Below are positions 50,244-59,067 of a DNA stretch of 64,000 nt, one piece after another. Position 1 is the stretch's first letter, and the number at the start of each line of letters is the position of its first letter. A model generated the notes under the pieces. It was not told the origin of the DNA. It searched no databases and saw only the letters and a list, made by a program, of their open reading frames with translations. The position numbers and the translations under genes were made by a program. The stretch comes from CBDESM01 sp965205165 (GTDB lineage: Bacteria > Chloroflexota > Dehalococcoidia > Bin125), in assembly GCA_965205165.1 (NCBI GenBank), contig OZ242037.1:2604001-2668000 (forward strand), given 5' to 3'.

Positions 50244-53027
50244 ATGGCAGTTGCCGCGAACGAACTGCGAGTTCGCGCCCGCCGGTTCTCGCGCGACTGG
50301 AAGGACGCCGTCTACGAGAAGGGCGAAACGCAGGCCTTCTACGAGGCGTTCTTCCGCATCTTCGACGTCGAACGGCGCGCCGTCGCCAGATACGAGGAGC
50401 GCGTCACGCTGCTCGACAACTCCCGCGGCTACATCGATCTGCACTGGCCGGGAGTGCTGCTGGTCGAGCAGAAAAGCGCGGGGCGGAGTCTGGCCGCGGC
50501 CCGCGAGCAGGCGCTCCGCTACTTCGACGCGCTCGAGAACATGGCCCGGCCGCGCTACCTGCTGTTGTGCAACTTCCAGGAATTCGAATTGGAAGACTTG
50601 GACGAGCGCGAGGTCGTCCGGTTCCGTCTCGCCGATTTGCCGAAGCACATCCACAAGTTCTCATTCATCATGGGCGTGCAGCAACGGCGGTTCAAAGATC
50701 AAGATCCCGTCAACGTCCGCGCATCGGAGCTGGTCGGGGCGATCCACGACGCCCTGTTGTCATCGGGCTACGATGGCGAGCCCTTGCAGCGGCTCATGGT
50801 CCGGCTCGTCTTCTGCTTCTTCGCGGAAGACACCGGCATCTTCCCGCGGGATGCGTTCCTCAACCTGATCGAGCAGCGCACCGCGTCCGATGGCTCGACC
50901 CTCGGCCAATGGTTGGCCAACCTGTTCGAGGTGCTGGATGCCCCGGAAGACGAGCGGCAGGCGTATCTGGACGAGGAGCTCAATGCATTTCCGTACGTGA
51001 ACGGCGATCTGTTCGAAGGCGCGCTGCCGATGCCGTCGTTCACCGCCGAGCTGCGCGAGTCCGTGCTCGATGCGGCCTGGTTCAATTGGGACGGCATCTC
51101 GCCCGCGATCTTCGGTTCGCTCTTCCAATCGATCATGGACCCCGGCGAGCGCCGCGCCTCCGGCGCCCACTACACCTCGGAGCAGGCGATCCTCAAGGTG
51201 ATCGAGCCGCTGTTCCTGGACGATCTGAGGGCGGAGTTCGATCGGTCCCGGCGGAAGCGCTCGCCCGCCGTCCGCGAGGCGGCGCTGCGCGACCTCCAAA
51301 AGAAGCTCGGATCGCTCAAGCTCTTGGACCCGGCCTGCGGCTGCGGCAACTTCCTGATCGTCGCCTACCGCGAGCTGCGCGAACTCGAGATCGCGATCCT
51401 CAAGCGCCTGCATCCCAGCGGGGCGAGCACGGGGGCCTTGGACGTCTCGCAGCTTTCGATGATCGACGTGGACCAGTTCTACGGGATCGAGCTGAACGAT
51501 TTCGCCTGCCGCATCGCGGAGGCCGCGCTGTGGATGATGGATCACATCATGAACCAGCGGATGAGCGAAGAACTGGGCCGGACCTTCGCGCGGATCCCGC
51601 TCAGCGCCGCGCCGCACATCCACCGCGAAGACGCGCTCGAGATCGACTGGAACGAAGTGCTGCCGGCGACCGAATGCTCATACGTATTCGGCAATCCACC
51701 GTTCATCGGATCGCAGCTGAGATCGGCGGAGCAGGGCCGGCAGCTCCAGCGCGTCGCCGGGCTGAACGGCGGCACCGGCCACTTGGACTACGTGACCGCT
51801 TGGTTCTTCCAAGCCGGCAAGTACGTGCAGCCGGCGGATGCCAGGATCGCCTTCGTCGCGACGAACTCGATCACGCAAGGCGAGCAAGTGGCGACCTTGT
51901 GGCCGGTGCTGCTGGACAGATACGGCTTGGAGATCGCATTCGCGCATCGCACGTTCGAATGGTCGTCGGAGGCGCGCGGCAAGGCGCATGTCCATGTCGT
52001 GGTCATCGGGCTCGCCCCCCGCGGTGCCGCGCCGGCCCGGCGCGCGCTCTACTCGTACGAAAACCTGCGCGGGCAGCCGCAGCGCACCGAACATCTGGTT
52101 CTGGCGCCGTATCTGCTGGACGGCGAGTCCTTGGCGGATCCGAATATTGCGGTGCGGGGGTCGAGGACGCCCCTGAACGGCCTTCCCCTATTGCAGTACG
52201 GAACGCAGCCGATCGACGGCGGCAATTTCATCCTCGACCGCGAAGAGCGGGAAGAGCTGCTGGCGGCTTGTCCGTCTGCGGCTCCGCTCGTCCGCCCGTA
52301 CGTCGGCGCGCGCGAGTTCATCAACCGCGAGGAACGCTGGATACTGCACCTGCGGAATGCGGACCCGTCGCTGCTCGCTGATTGCGGACGGCTGCGCGGG
52401 ATCATCCAGGCGGTGCGCGAATTCAGGCGCCGGAGCCGCAGCCCCGAAGCGCGCGAGCTCTCTCAGCGGCCGAACGAGTTCGCCCAAACCTGCGTGCCGG
52501 AAGAACCGTTTCTGGTGATTCCGGAAACGAGCTCGTCCCGCCGCGCCTACGTGCCGATCGGCTGGCTGGAACCACCGGCGGTGCCCAGCAACGCGCTGCG
52601 CGTCATCGAAGGCGCGGCGAAACCGGTATTCGCCCTGCTCTGCTCGGCCATGCACAACGCTTGGCTCGCCCAAATCGGCGGCCGGCTGAAAAGCGACTAC
52701 CGGTTCTCGACCAGTCTCGTCTACAACACTTTCCCGGCTCCCGCCCTGAACGATGAATCGCTCTCTGCCGCGGCTGACGGCATCCTCGCCGCCCGCGCCC
52801 GATTCCCCGACGAGAGCCTCGCCAACTTGTACGACCCCGATCTGATGCCGGCCGACCTGCGCGACGCCCACCGCGCCCTAGATCGCGTCGTCGATCGCCT
52901 CTACCGCCGCAAGAGGTTCTCCTCCCAGCGCGAGCGCGTCGAGCACTTGCTCGGCATGTACGAGCAAATGGTCGCACCGTTGCCGGCCAACGGATCCAAG
53001 TCGGGAAGAGCAAGGCGGAGAACATGA
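50244..53027 (+). CDS. Single-chain restriction endonuclease-methyltransferase (MmeI-like, type IIL/IIG)
   Basis: 927 residues from the ATG at 50244. N-terminal nuclease with D65 (RGYIDLHW) and E75-Q-K77 (VLLVEQKSAG), a helical spacer (~150-330), N6-adenine methyltransferase motif I LLDPACGCGNFLIVAYREL (~363) and motif IV YVFGNPPFIGSQ (~482), and a C-terminal target-recognition region. All catalytic residues are intact, so it should cut and methylate through one recognition domain. Its TGA overlaps the next gene. No accessory recognition subunit is needed for this class. Confidence 0.88.
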   Translation: MAVAANELRVRARRFSRDWKDAVYEKGETQAFYEAFFRIFDVERRAVARYEERVTLLDNSRGYIDLHWPGVLLVEQKSAGRSLAAAREQALRYFDALENMARPRYLLLCNFQEFELEDLDEREVVRFRLADLPKHIHKFSFIMGVQQRRFKDQDPVNVRASELVGAIHDALLSSGYDGEPLQRLMVRLVFCFFAEDTGIFPRDAFLNLIEQRTASDGSTLGQWLANLFEVLDAPEDERQAYLDEELNAFPYVNGDLFEGALPMPSFTAELRESVLDAAWFNWDGISPAIFGSLFQSIMDPGERRASGAHYTSEQAILKVIEPLFLDDLRAEFDRSRRKRSPAVREAALRDLQKKLGSLKLLDPACGCGNFLIVAYRELRELEIAILKRLHPSGASTGALDVSQLSMIDVDQFYGIELNDFACRIAEAALWMMDHIMNQRMSEELGRTFARIPLSAAPHIHREDALEIDWNEVLPATECSYVFGNPPFIGSQLRSAEQGRQLQRVAGLNGGTGHLDYVTAWFFQAGKYVQPADARIAFVATNSITQGEQVATLWPVLLDRYGLEIAFAHRTFEWSSEARGKAHVHVVVIGLAPRGAAPARRALYSYENLRGQPQRTEHLVLAPYLLDGESLADPNIAVRGSRTPLNGLPLLQYGTQPIDGGNFILDREEREELLAACPSAAPLVRPYVGAREFINREERWILHLRNADPSLLADCGRLRGIIQAVREFRRRSRSPEARELSQRPNEFAQTCVPEEPFLVIPETSSSRRAYVPIGWLEPPAVPSNALRVIEGAAKPVFALLCSAMHNAWLAQIGGRLKSDYRFSTSLVYNTFPAPALNDESLSAAADGILAARARFPDESLANLYDPDLMPADLRDAHRALDRVVDRLYRRKRFSSQRERVEHLLGMYEQMVAPLPANGSKSGRARRRT

Positions 53028-53422
53028 AGCAGAATGACGACTCCGATGTGCCGCCGGTGGAGGAAGTCCAGGAAATGTTGACCGCCTACTTGGATAAGGA
53101 GGCGCGAATCTCGCACCGGCGGTCGCAGATCGAGGCGGAGCACCGGCAATTGCTGGACAGGAGTCGAGCGAATCGATGCTTCCGCGATGAGATCGCGGAG
53201 TACTGGTGGCGCGAAATCGGGGAGCCGCTCGGCGCTCAACCGGGCAGGAAGTACGAGATTCCGCTCAAAGGGGATCCGTGGATCGGATCGGTGTGCGTGA
53301 TCTTCGAATTCAGTCCGGCATCGGGGAAGATGCGCGCCCAACTCGGCAGAGCGTACGACTCGCGCGGATGGCATCTCAAGCCGGTTCGCGATCCCGAGAT
53401 CGAGTGGACGGAGAATAGATAG
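53024..53422 (+). CDS. Small partner of the MmeI-like enzyme
   Basis: 132 residues; ATG overlaps the upstream TGA (ATGA). MKQNDDSDVPPVEEVQEML, helical YLDKEARISHRRSQIEAEHR, then IAEYWWREIGEPLGAQPG and a beta-rich end VCVIFEFSPASGKMRAQL. Not recognised. The coupling suggests it works with the restriction-methylase. Confidence 0.55.
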   Translation: MKQNDDSDVPPVEEVQEMLTAYLDKEARISHRRSQIEAEHRQLLDRSRANRCFRDEIAEYWWREIGEPLGAQPGRKYEIPLKGDPWIGSVCVIFEFSPASGKMRAQLGRAYDSRGWHLKPVRDPEIEWTENR

Positions 53423-53424
53423 CC

Positions 53425-55023
53425 ATGAGGGCATCTCTTCCAATCGTCGTGGTCGGAGGGGGGCCCGGGGGGGCCACGGCGGCGGGGGTGCTGGCTTTGC
53501 GGGGGAGGGATGTGGTGCTGTTGGAGCGGGAGTTTTTTCCGCGGGTGCATGTGGGGGAATCGCTGCTGCCGGCTTCGCTGCCGATCTTGGAGACGCTGGG
53601 AGTGCTGGACGAAGTGACGGCGGCGGGGTTCACGGAGAAGCCGGGGGCGACGATGGTCTGGGGAAAGTCGCGGGAGCCTTGGTCGTGGTACTTCCGCGAG
53701 ACCAATGCGCGGTACCCGACCTCGTTCCAAGTCTCGCGCGATCGCTTCGACGAAATCCTGCTGCGCAACGCCGAGCGGGTCGGCGCGGACGTCCGCGAGG
53801 GCTGGCGCGTCGTGGACGTGCTGTTCGACGGTGATCGGGTGCGCGGCGTCGTCGCGGAGCATGCGGGCGGGCGGGAGGAAATTCCGGCCTCGTGGGTCGT
53901 CGACGCTTCCGGACAGGCCGGCTTGATCGGGCGGCGGCTGGAGCTGCGGGAGCACGACGAGTTCTTCCGCAACTTGGCGGTGTATGCGTGGTATCGCGGC
54001 GGCGAGCGGCTGCCGCCGCCGGATTCGGGCAACATATTCATCGAATCGTTCGCCGACGGCTGGGCGTGGTCGATTCCCTTGGCGGGCGACCTGATGTCGG
54101 TCGGCATCGTGGTCGATGCCGAGTTCGGCGGCGCGGCCCTGGCGAGTGCCGAGCCTGAAAAATTCCTCGCGGAGCAGTTGGGGCGCGCCGGGCGGACAGC
54201 GCAAATGCTCGCATCGGCGGAACTCGCGGACGGGCCGCGGGTGGTGCGCGACTGGTCGTACGTATCGTCGCGGCTGGCCGGCGACGGCTGGATACTGGTC
54301 GGCGACGCGGCCTGCTTCGTGGATCCGCTGTTTTCGTCGGGCGTGCATCTGGCGATGTCGTCGGGGCTGATGGCGGCCGCCTACGTGCAGGCGGTGCTGG
54401 ACGATGCGGAGCTGCGGCAGCCCGCGGCGGCGGCGTACTCGCAGCTGTACCTCGACCAGTACCACCAGTTCCGCGAGATGGCGGCGCTGTTCTACGCGAG
54501 CAATCGCACGGCCGATTCGTACTTTTGGGAGGCGCGGCGGATCGCGGGCGGCGCCGATGCGGCCCCGCGGCAATCGTTCATCGCGGCGGTCGCCGGGCAG
54601 CCGCCGCAGGGCTACGAGCGGGTCGTGCTGGAGCGCGGCGAAGCGCCGCCCGATTTCGCGGAAGCGGTCGCGGCGGTGGAGGCGGAACGCCGCCGGCGTT
54701 CGGAGCTGCTGCAAGGTTTGGATGTCGCCGCGGCGGTGCCGCGCTTGGCCGCCGGGGCGTCGCTGGAGCGCAAGCCGGTGATCGGCGAGGAGAAGTTCGA
54801 GTGGGGCGCGGTCGTCTCGTCGCCGTCGCGTCCGCAGGGGGCGCCGATCTCGCTGGCCGTGGCCGCCCTGCTCCAGCGCTTGGACGGCAGCCGCACATCG
54901 GCCCGGGCGATCGACGATCTGCTGGAGGGCGCGACCGAGGAGCAGCGCTCCGCGCTGACGCCGGGACTGCTGACGGCGATCGGCGTGTTGTTCGTGGACG
55001 GGATCATCGAGTTGCTGGAATGA
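53425..55023 (+). CDS. Halogenase-like flavoprotein (FAD-dependent)
   Basis: 532 residues. FAD-binding PIVVVGGGPGGATAAGVLAL at the N-terminus, HVGESLLPASLPILETLGV, FTEKPGATMVWG (candidate catalytic Lys), the WxWxIP halogenase motif in GWAWSIPLAGD, and LVGDAACFVDPLFSSGVHLAMSSG. This is the pattern of flavin-dependent halogenases acting on carrier-bound or phenolic substrates. The C-terminal ~130 residues are an extra domain (EFGRSLERKPVIGEE region, then a winged-helix-like TSARAIDDLLEGATEE). Tightly follows the restriction partner. Substrate unknown. Confidence 0.75.
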   Translation: MRASLPIVVVGGGPGGATAAGVLALRGRDVVLLEREFFPRVHVGESLLPASLPILETLGVLDEVTAAGFTEKPGATMVWGKSREPWSWYFRETNARYPTSFQVSRDRFDEILLRNAERVGADVREGWRVVDVLFDGDRVRGVVAEHAGGREEIPASWVVDASGQAGLIGRRLELREHDEFFRNLAVYAWYRGGERLPPPDSGNIFIESFADGWAWSIPLAGDLMSVGIVVDAEFGGAALASAEPEKFLAEQLGRAGRTAQMLASAELADGPRVVRDWSYVSSRLAGDGWILVGDAACFVDPLFSSGVHLAMSSGLMAAAYVQAVLDDAELRQPAAAAYSQLYLDQYHQFREMAALFYASNRTADSYFWEARRIAGGADAAPRQSFIAAVAGQPPQGYERVVLERGEAPPDFAEAVAAVEAERRRRSELLQGLDVAAAVPRLAAGASLERKPVIGEEKFEWGAVVSSPSRPQGAPISLAVAALLQRLDGSRTSARAIDDLLEGATEEQRSALTPGLLTAIGVLFVDGIIELLE

Positions 55024-55036
55024 GTAGGATGCGGCC

Positions 55037-55603
55037 ATGACGCAGGCGAACGGCGGAGACGCGAAGCCCGGCTACGAAGGGCGGATCGAGCAGGTTTCGG
55101 CGTCGCCGGGCGGCGTGCCGAAGCGGGCGGTGCCGGAGGCGGTGGTCAACCGCTACGGGCTGACACAGGATCGCCAGCGCGACCGCCGGCACCACGGCGG
55201 CCCCGAGCGCGCGGTCTGCCTCTGGTCGGCGGAGGTGGTCGACGCGCTGCGGGCCGAGGGCCACCGCGCCCAGGCCGGCGCGGCCGGCGAGAACGTGACG
55301 CTGCGTTCGGTCGATTGGAAGCGCGTCGTGCCCGGCGCGCGGATCCGGCTCGGCGAAACGGTCGTGCTCGAAGTGACCTCCTACGCCGCGCCCTGCAAGA
55401 CGATCGCTCACGTCTTCAGCGACGGCGATTTCAACCGGATCAACCAGCAAACGCATCCGGGCGCGAGCCGCGTCTATGCGCGGGTGGCGCGGGAGGGGAT
55501 CATCCGGCCCGGCGACCGCGCCGAGCTGGAGCGGGACAGCGCCGGCGATCGGGGAGCGCGGGTGCAGCCGAAGACGACGCGCTGGCGGCCGGACGGGGAC
55601 TGA
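55037..55603 (+). CDS. MOSC-domain protein
   Basis: 188 residues. HHGGPERAVCLWSAEVVDAL, AAGENVTLRSVDW, LGETVVLEVTSYAAPCKTI with the conserved Cys. MOSC proteins bind molybdenum cofactor or transfer sulfur. The Cys in APCKTI is the expected functional residue. Overlaps the end region of the halogenase by 13 nt spacing. Confidence 0.85.
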   Translation: MTQANGGDAKPGYEGRIEQVSASPGGVPKRAVPEAVVNRYGLTQDRQRDRRHHGGPERAVCLWSAEVVDALRAEGHRAQAGAAGENVTLRSVDWKRVVPGARIRLGETVVLEVTSYAAPCKTIAHVFSDGDFNRINQQTHPGASRVYARVAREGIIRPGDRAELERDSAGDRGARVQPKTTRWRPDGD

Positions 55604-55631
55604 AGCGACGGGGCGGATTTGGCGCATCGGA

Positions 55632-55637
55632 TAGACT
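55632..55637 (+). promoter_or_regulatory. -10 element TAGACT
   Basis: TAGACT in the gap before the GNAT gene (ATG at 55687). Confidence 0.35.
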
Positions 55638-55686
55638 CGGAGGGCGGCGCTCCCGCCGCGCACGACCGCATGGATGGAGCCGCGAG

Positions 55687-56289
55687 ATGCCCGCAGAAGC
55701 GAGAGAACAGCAAGCCGCTCTGATCGCCCGCCGCTACCCCAGCCGGGCCAACCTGCGCGGCGGCGCGGAGATCGAACTGCACCTGATGGGGCCGGCCGAC
55801 AAAGCCGCCTTCCTCGCCTTCGCCCGCAGCCTCTCGCCCGACGACCTGCTCTACCTGCCCTGGGACATCACCGACGAGCGGATCGTCGACCTCTGGCTGC
55901 ACAACATCGCCACGCACCGCACGATCACCGTGCTCGCGGTCGAGAGCGGCCGCATCCTCGGCGAAGCCTCGCTGGTCCACAGCGAGGCCGACTGGTCCGA
56001 GCACATCGGCGAAATCCGCGTCACCGTTTCCTCGCAGTCGCGCGGGATGGGGCTGGGCCGCTTCCTCGCCGAGGAGATCTTCGCGATCGCCGACAGCATC
56101 GGGCTGGAGCGGATCTCGGCGCGGATGACGCACGACCAGCACAGCGCCCAGGCGGTCTTCCAGAGCCTCGGCTTCCATCCGGTGGCGACGCTGCCGGGCT
56201 GGGTGATGGACCGCAACGAGCAGCTGCGCGACCTGCTGATCCTGGCGTACGACCTGCGCTCGCGGGGCGCCCCCGTGAGCTCGCAGTAG
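55687..56289 (+). CDS. GNAT-family N-acetyltransferase
   Basis: 200 residues from the ATG at 55687 (GGAG upstream). ITVLAVESGRILGEASLVHS, EIRVTVSSQSRGMGLGRFLAEE (acetyl-CoA loop RGMGLG) and ISARMTHDQHSAQAVFQSLGF are the GNAT motifs. Substrate unknown. Followed by an aminotransferase. Confidence 0.85.
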   Translation: MPAEAREQQAALIARRYPSRANLRGGAEIELHLMGPADKAAFLAFARSLSPDDLLYLPWDITDERIVDLWLHNIATHRTITVLAVESGRILGEASLVHSEADWSEHIGEIRVTVSSQSRGMGLGRFLAEEIFAIADSIGLERISARMTHDQHSAQAVFQSLGFHPVATLPGWVMDRNEQLRDLLILAYDLRSRGAPVSSQ

Positions 56290-56342
56290 GCGGACCGACC
56301 GGCCCGCCCGATTCCCCCGGCGGCGCGCGCCGGGAGAAAGCG

Positions 56343-57755
56343 ATGGCGACGATGACGACCCTGAGCACGGCGACGATCGATTCCGACGTGCGCGAGGCGA
56401 TGCAGGCCGACCTGCGCCGCCGCTCGCTGGATCACCTCTGGATCCCCACCCAGCCGCACCAGGCGTTGGCCGAAGACGACGGCCTGCTCGTGGTCGAGCG
56501 CGGGCAGGGCATCTACTTGTACGACGACCAGGGGCGCGAGTACATCGACGGCATGTCCGGCCTCTGGCTGGTCGCCGTCGGCCATGGGCGCGAGGAGCTG
56601 GCCGAGGTGGCGCGGGAGCAGATGGCCACGCTGGCCTACCAGAACACCTTCGCCTACGCCTCGGAGCCGGCGGTGAATTTGGCGACCAAACTCGCCGAGA
56701 TCACGCCGTCGCGGCTGCGCAAGTCGGTATTCGTCAACGGCGGCTCGGAGGCGGTCGAAACGGCGCTCAAGCTGGCGCGGCAGTACCACCACATCCGCGG
56801 CAACTCGAAGAAGTTCAAGATCATCTCGCGGATGGGCTCGTACCACGGGATGACCACCGGCGCGCTGAGCGTGAACGCCTCCAACTACGCGAACCGCGCC
56901 GCCTACGAACCGCTCCTGCCCGGCACGGTCTTCGTCCCCAACGTCAATTGCGACCGCTGCCCCTACGAGAAGACCTACCCGGAGTGCGACACGTTCTGCG
57001 CGCGCACGCTGGAAGCCACGATCCAAGCGCACGGGCCGGAGACGATCGCGGCGATCATCGGCGAGCCGATTTCGACGGCCAACGGTTCATACAAGCCGCC
57101 GGCCGAATACTGGCCGACGCTGCGGGCGCTGTGCGACAAGTACGACATCCTGCTGATTGCGGACGAGGTGATCAACGGCTTCGGGCGCACCGGCAAGTGG
57201 TTCGCGATGCAGCATTTCGATGCCGAGCCGGACATCATGACCACCGCGAAGCAGATTTCGTCGGGCTACGCGCCGATCGCGGCGACGATCGTGAGCGACG
57301 CGGTCGCGTCGACCTTCGAGGAAGCCGGGCAGGCGGGCGCGATCGGCGGGATTACCTGGGGCGCGAATCCGGTCGCCTGCGCGGTGGCGCTGCGCAACGT
57401 CGAGATCATTGAGCGCGAGGGCTTGGTCGAGAACAGCGCCCGCGTCGGCGAGCGCGTGGCCGAACGGCTGGTCGAGCTGCGCGGCAAGCACAAGACCGTG
57501 CATCAGACCCGCGGCGTCGGCCTGATGCACGCGATCGACCTGAAGCGGAACCCGGCGACGGGCGAAGATTTCGCGGAGGCCGACCAGATGGCGCCGCGGA
57601 TGACGCAGGCGCTGCGCGACGAGGGCGTACTCGCCCGTGGCGGCGCGAGCATTCCGGTCGCACCGCCACTGACCACGAACCTCGAGGAGGCGGACGAGCT
57701 GGTCGACCGCGTCTCCCGCGCGATCAGCCGGGTCGAACGCGACTTGGGCCTGTAA
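56343..57755 (+). CDS. Class III PLP aminotransferase (omega-transaminase type)
   Basis: 470 residues. GIYLYDDQGREYIDGMSGLW, SVFVNGGSEAVETALKLAR, GSYHGMTTGALSV, LLIADEVINGFGRTG, and the PLP lysine in IMTTAKQISSGYAPI, all in order. Cofactor site complete. Similar to beta-alanine/pyruvate and putrescine transaminases. An unusual CDRCPYEKTYPECDTFC segment (~residues 203-220) carries four cysteines that may bind metal. GGAG upstream of the ATG. Confidence 0.9.
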   Translation: MATMTTLSTATIDSDVREAMQADLRRRSLDHLWIPTQPHQALAEDDGLLVVERGQGIYLYDDQGREYIDGMSGLWLVAVGHGREELAEVAREQMATLAYQNTFAYASEPAVNLATKLAEITPSRLRKSVFVNGGSEAVETALKLARQYHHIRGNSKKFKIISRMGSYHGMTTGALSVNASNYANRAAYEPLLPGTVFVPNVNCDRCPYEKTYPECDTFCARTLEATIQAHGPETIAAIIGEPISTANGSYKPPAEYWPTLRALCDKYDILLIADEVINGFGRTGKWFAMQHFDAEPDIMTTAKQISSGYAPIAATIVSDAVASTFEEAGQAGAIGGITWGANPVACAVALRNVEIIEREGLVENSARVGERVAERLVELRGKHKTVHQTRGVGLMHAIDLKRNPATGEDFAEADQMAPRMTQALRDEGVLARGGASIPVAPPLTTNLEEADELVDRVSRAISRVERDLGL

Positions 57756-57907
57756 GCCCGCAACGGCTCCGGGCTGCTCCCGGGCCAGCGCCGTCCCACG
57801 GATGGATAACGCACGCCCGGTCTGAATCTGGGCAAGCGGATATCGAGCTCGTACTCAAGCCCGGAAGTCGGAGCTTGAACGGGCGTCAGTGCAGTGCCGG
57901 CGACCGG

Positions 57908-58228
57908 CTACTGGATGATCGAGCGCGGGGTCGCCTCGAGGCGGGTGACTTGGATCGTGTCGCGGTCCATCATCGAGGAAACCTGCGGGGCGATCTCGTT
58001 CTGCCAGTGCTCGCTGTTGTAGACGGCGTCGTAGAGGCGTTCGCGGTCCGCTTCGCTGTCGAAGCGGCGGATCCAGACGTAGGTCGTGTCGTCCTCTTCA
58101 GCGACGAAGGAGCCGACGATGGCCATGCCCTGCTGGGTTTGGAAGGGGATGATCTGCTCTTCCATCAGGCGCACGAACTCGTCGCGCTTGCCTTCGTTGA
58201 TCTGGTAGCGGCGGAGTTCGAAGAACAT
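57908..58228 (-). CDS. NIPSNAP-family protein
   Basis: 106 residues from the ATG at 58228 (GGGAG six bases upstream). MFFELRRYQINEGKRDEFV, FVAEEDDTTYVWIRRFDSEA and YNSEHWQNEIAPQVSSMM match the dimeric alpha/beta-barrel NIPSNAP fold. Function unknown. Confidence 0.8.
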   Translation of the reverse strand: MFFELRRYQINEGKRDEFVRLMEEQIIPFQTQQGMAIVGSFVAEEDDTTYVWIRRFDSEADRERLYDAVYNSEHWQNEIAPQVSSMMDRDTIQVTRLEATPRSIIQ

Positions 58229-58241
58229 GGCATGCTCCCAT

Positions 58242-58271
58242 CGTCCCGCCGGCGTCCGGGCCGGCGGGACG
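58242..58271 (-). repeat. 12-bp perfect hairpin between two same-strand genes
   Basis: CGTCCCGCCGGC pairs with 58260-58271 around a 6-nt loop in the gap before the NIPSNAP gene. No T run; similar in position to other gap hairpins here. Confidence 0.5.
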
Positions 58272-58290
58272 GGTTCGGTCTCGGAGGTTC

Positions 58291-58989
58291 TCAGCGGGGC
58301 GCGCCGCCGAAGCGCGGCATCGAGGGGCGCGAGGTTTCGTCCGAGCGGAACGCCTGCTCGACGCTCTGCCCCACGGAGGGCTGCTGGTCCGCCGCCGGCG
58401 CGGGGGCGGGGGCGGCCGGAGCGGGAACCGGCTGCGGGGCTGCGGCGACGGCGGCCGGCGAGGCTTCGCCCCCGCCGCCGTTGCGCTCCGACTCGCGGGT
58501 GCGGCGCCAGCGGTTGCGCCCGATGTTGCTCACCTGGCGCTGCGAGGCGAGGCGGTTGAGCGTCGACTGGAGCGTCGGCTTCGGGTTCGCGCTCTGCGGG
58601 GCGGCGCCGACCGTTTCCAGATGGGCGAGGATCGCGTCCGCGTGCTCCGCGTTGGGCGCGCGCGTGTCGAGGTACTTGATGATCGCCTCGGTGATCGCGC
58701 CGCGGCGCGGGCGGCCGCCGCGCTTGGCGGCCGGCTCGGCGGCCTTCGCGGCCGCGGGCTTGGGCTTGTTCTTGGACCCCTTCGGGCGGCCGCGCCGGAC
58801 CGCGGGGGCCGTCGCAGCGGGCGTCGGCATCGCGGGCGGGGGGGCGGCGGCGCCGCCGAAGGTGGAGAGGAAATTGTCGATCTGGTCGACGCCGGCCTGC
58901 AGCCTGGCGATCTCCGAGATCAGTTCGTTGCGGGCTTCCACGAGGTTGCCCTTGGCCGTCTCGATCGCGTCCGAGTTCGCAGTTACCAT
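58291..58989 (-). CDS. AT-hook-like, nucleoid-associated-type DNA-binding protein
   Basis: 232 residues from the ATG at 58989. N-terminal helical coiled-coil (NLVEARNELISEIARLQAGV), two basic RRGRPKGSKNKPK and KRGGRPRRGAI stretches of AT-hook character, a central helical domain (AITEAIIKYLDTRA ... TLQSTLNRLASQRQV) with winged-helix look, and a Pro/Ala-rich tail. Probably binds the minor groove or organises DNA. Not assigned to a family. Confidence 0.65.
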   Translation of the reverse strand: MVTANSDAIETAKGNLVEARNELISEIARLQAGVDQIDNFLSTFGGAAAPPPAMPTPAATAPAVRRGRPKGSKNKPKPAAAKAAEPAAKRGGRPRRGAITEAIIKYLDTRAPNAEHADAILAHLETVGAAPQSANPKPTLQSTLNRLASQRQVSNIGRNRWRRTRESERNGGGGEASPAAVAAAPQPVPAPAAPAPAPAADQQPSVGQSVEQAFRSDETSRPSMPRFGGAPR

Positions 58990-59067
58990 CGTACCTACCG
59001 TCTTCCCTGTGGCTTGTCGCGGGTGCGACTGCTTTGCGGATGCTAGCACGCGGAGCGTATTGCACAA

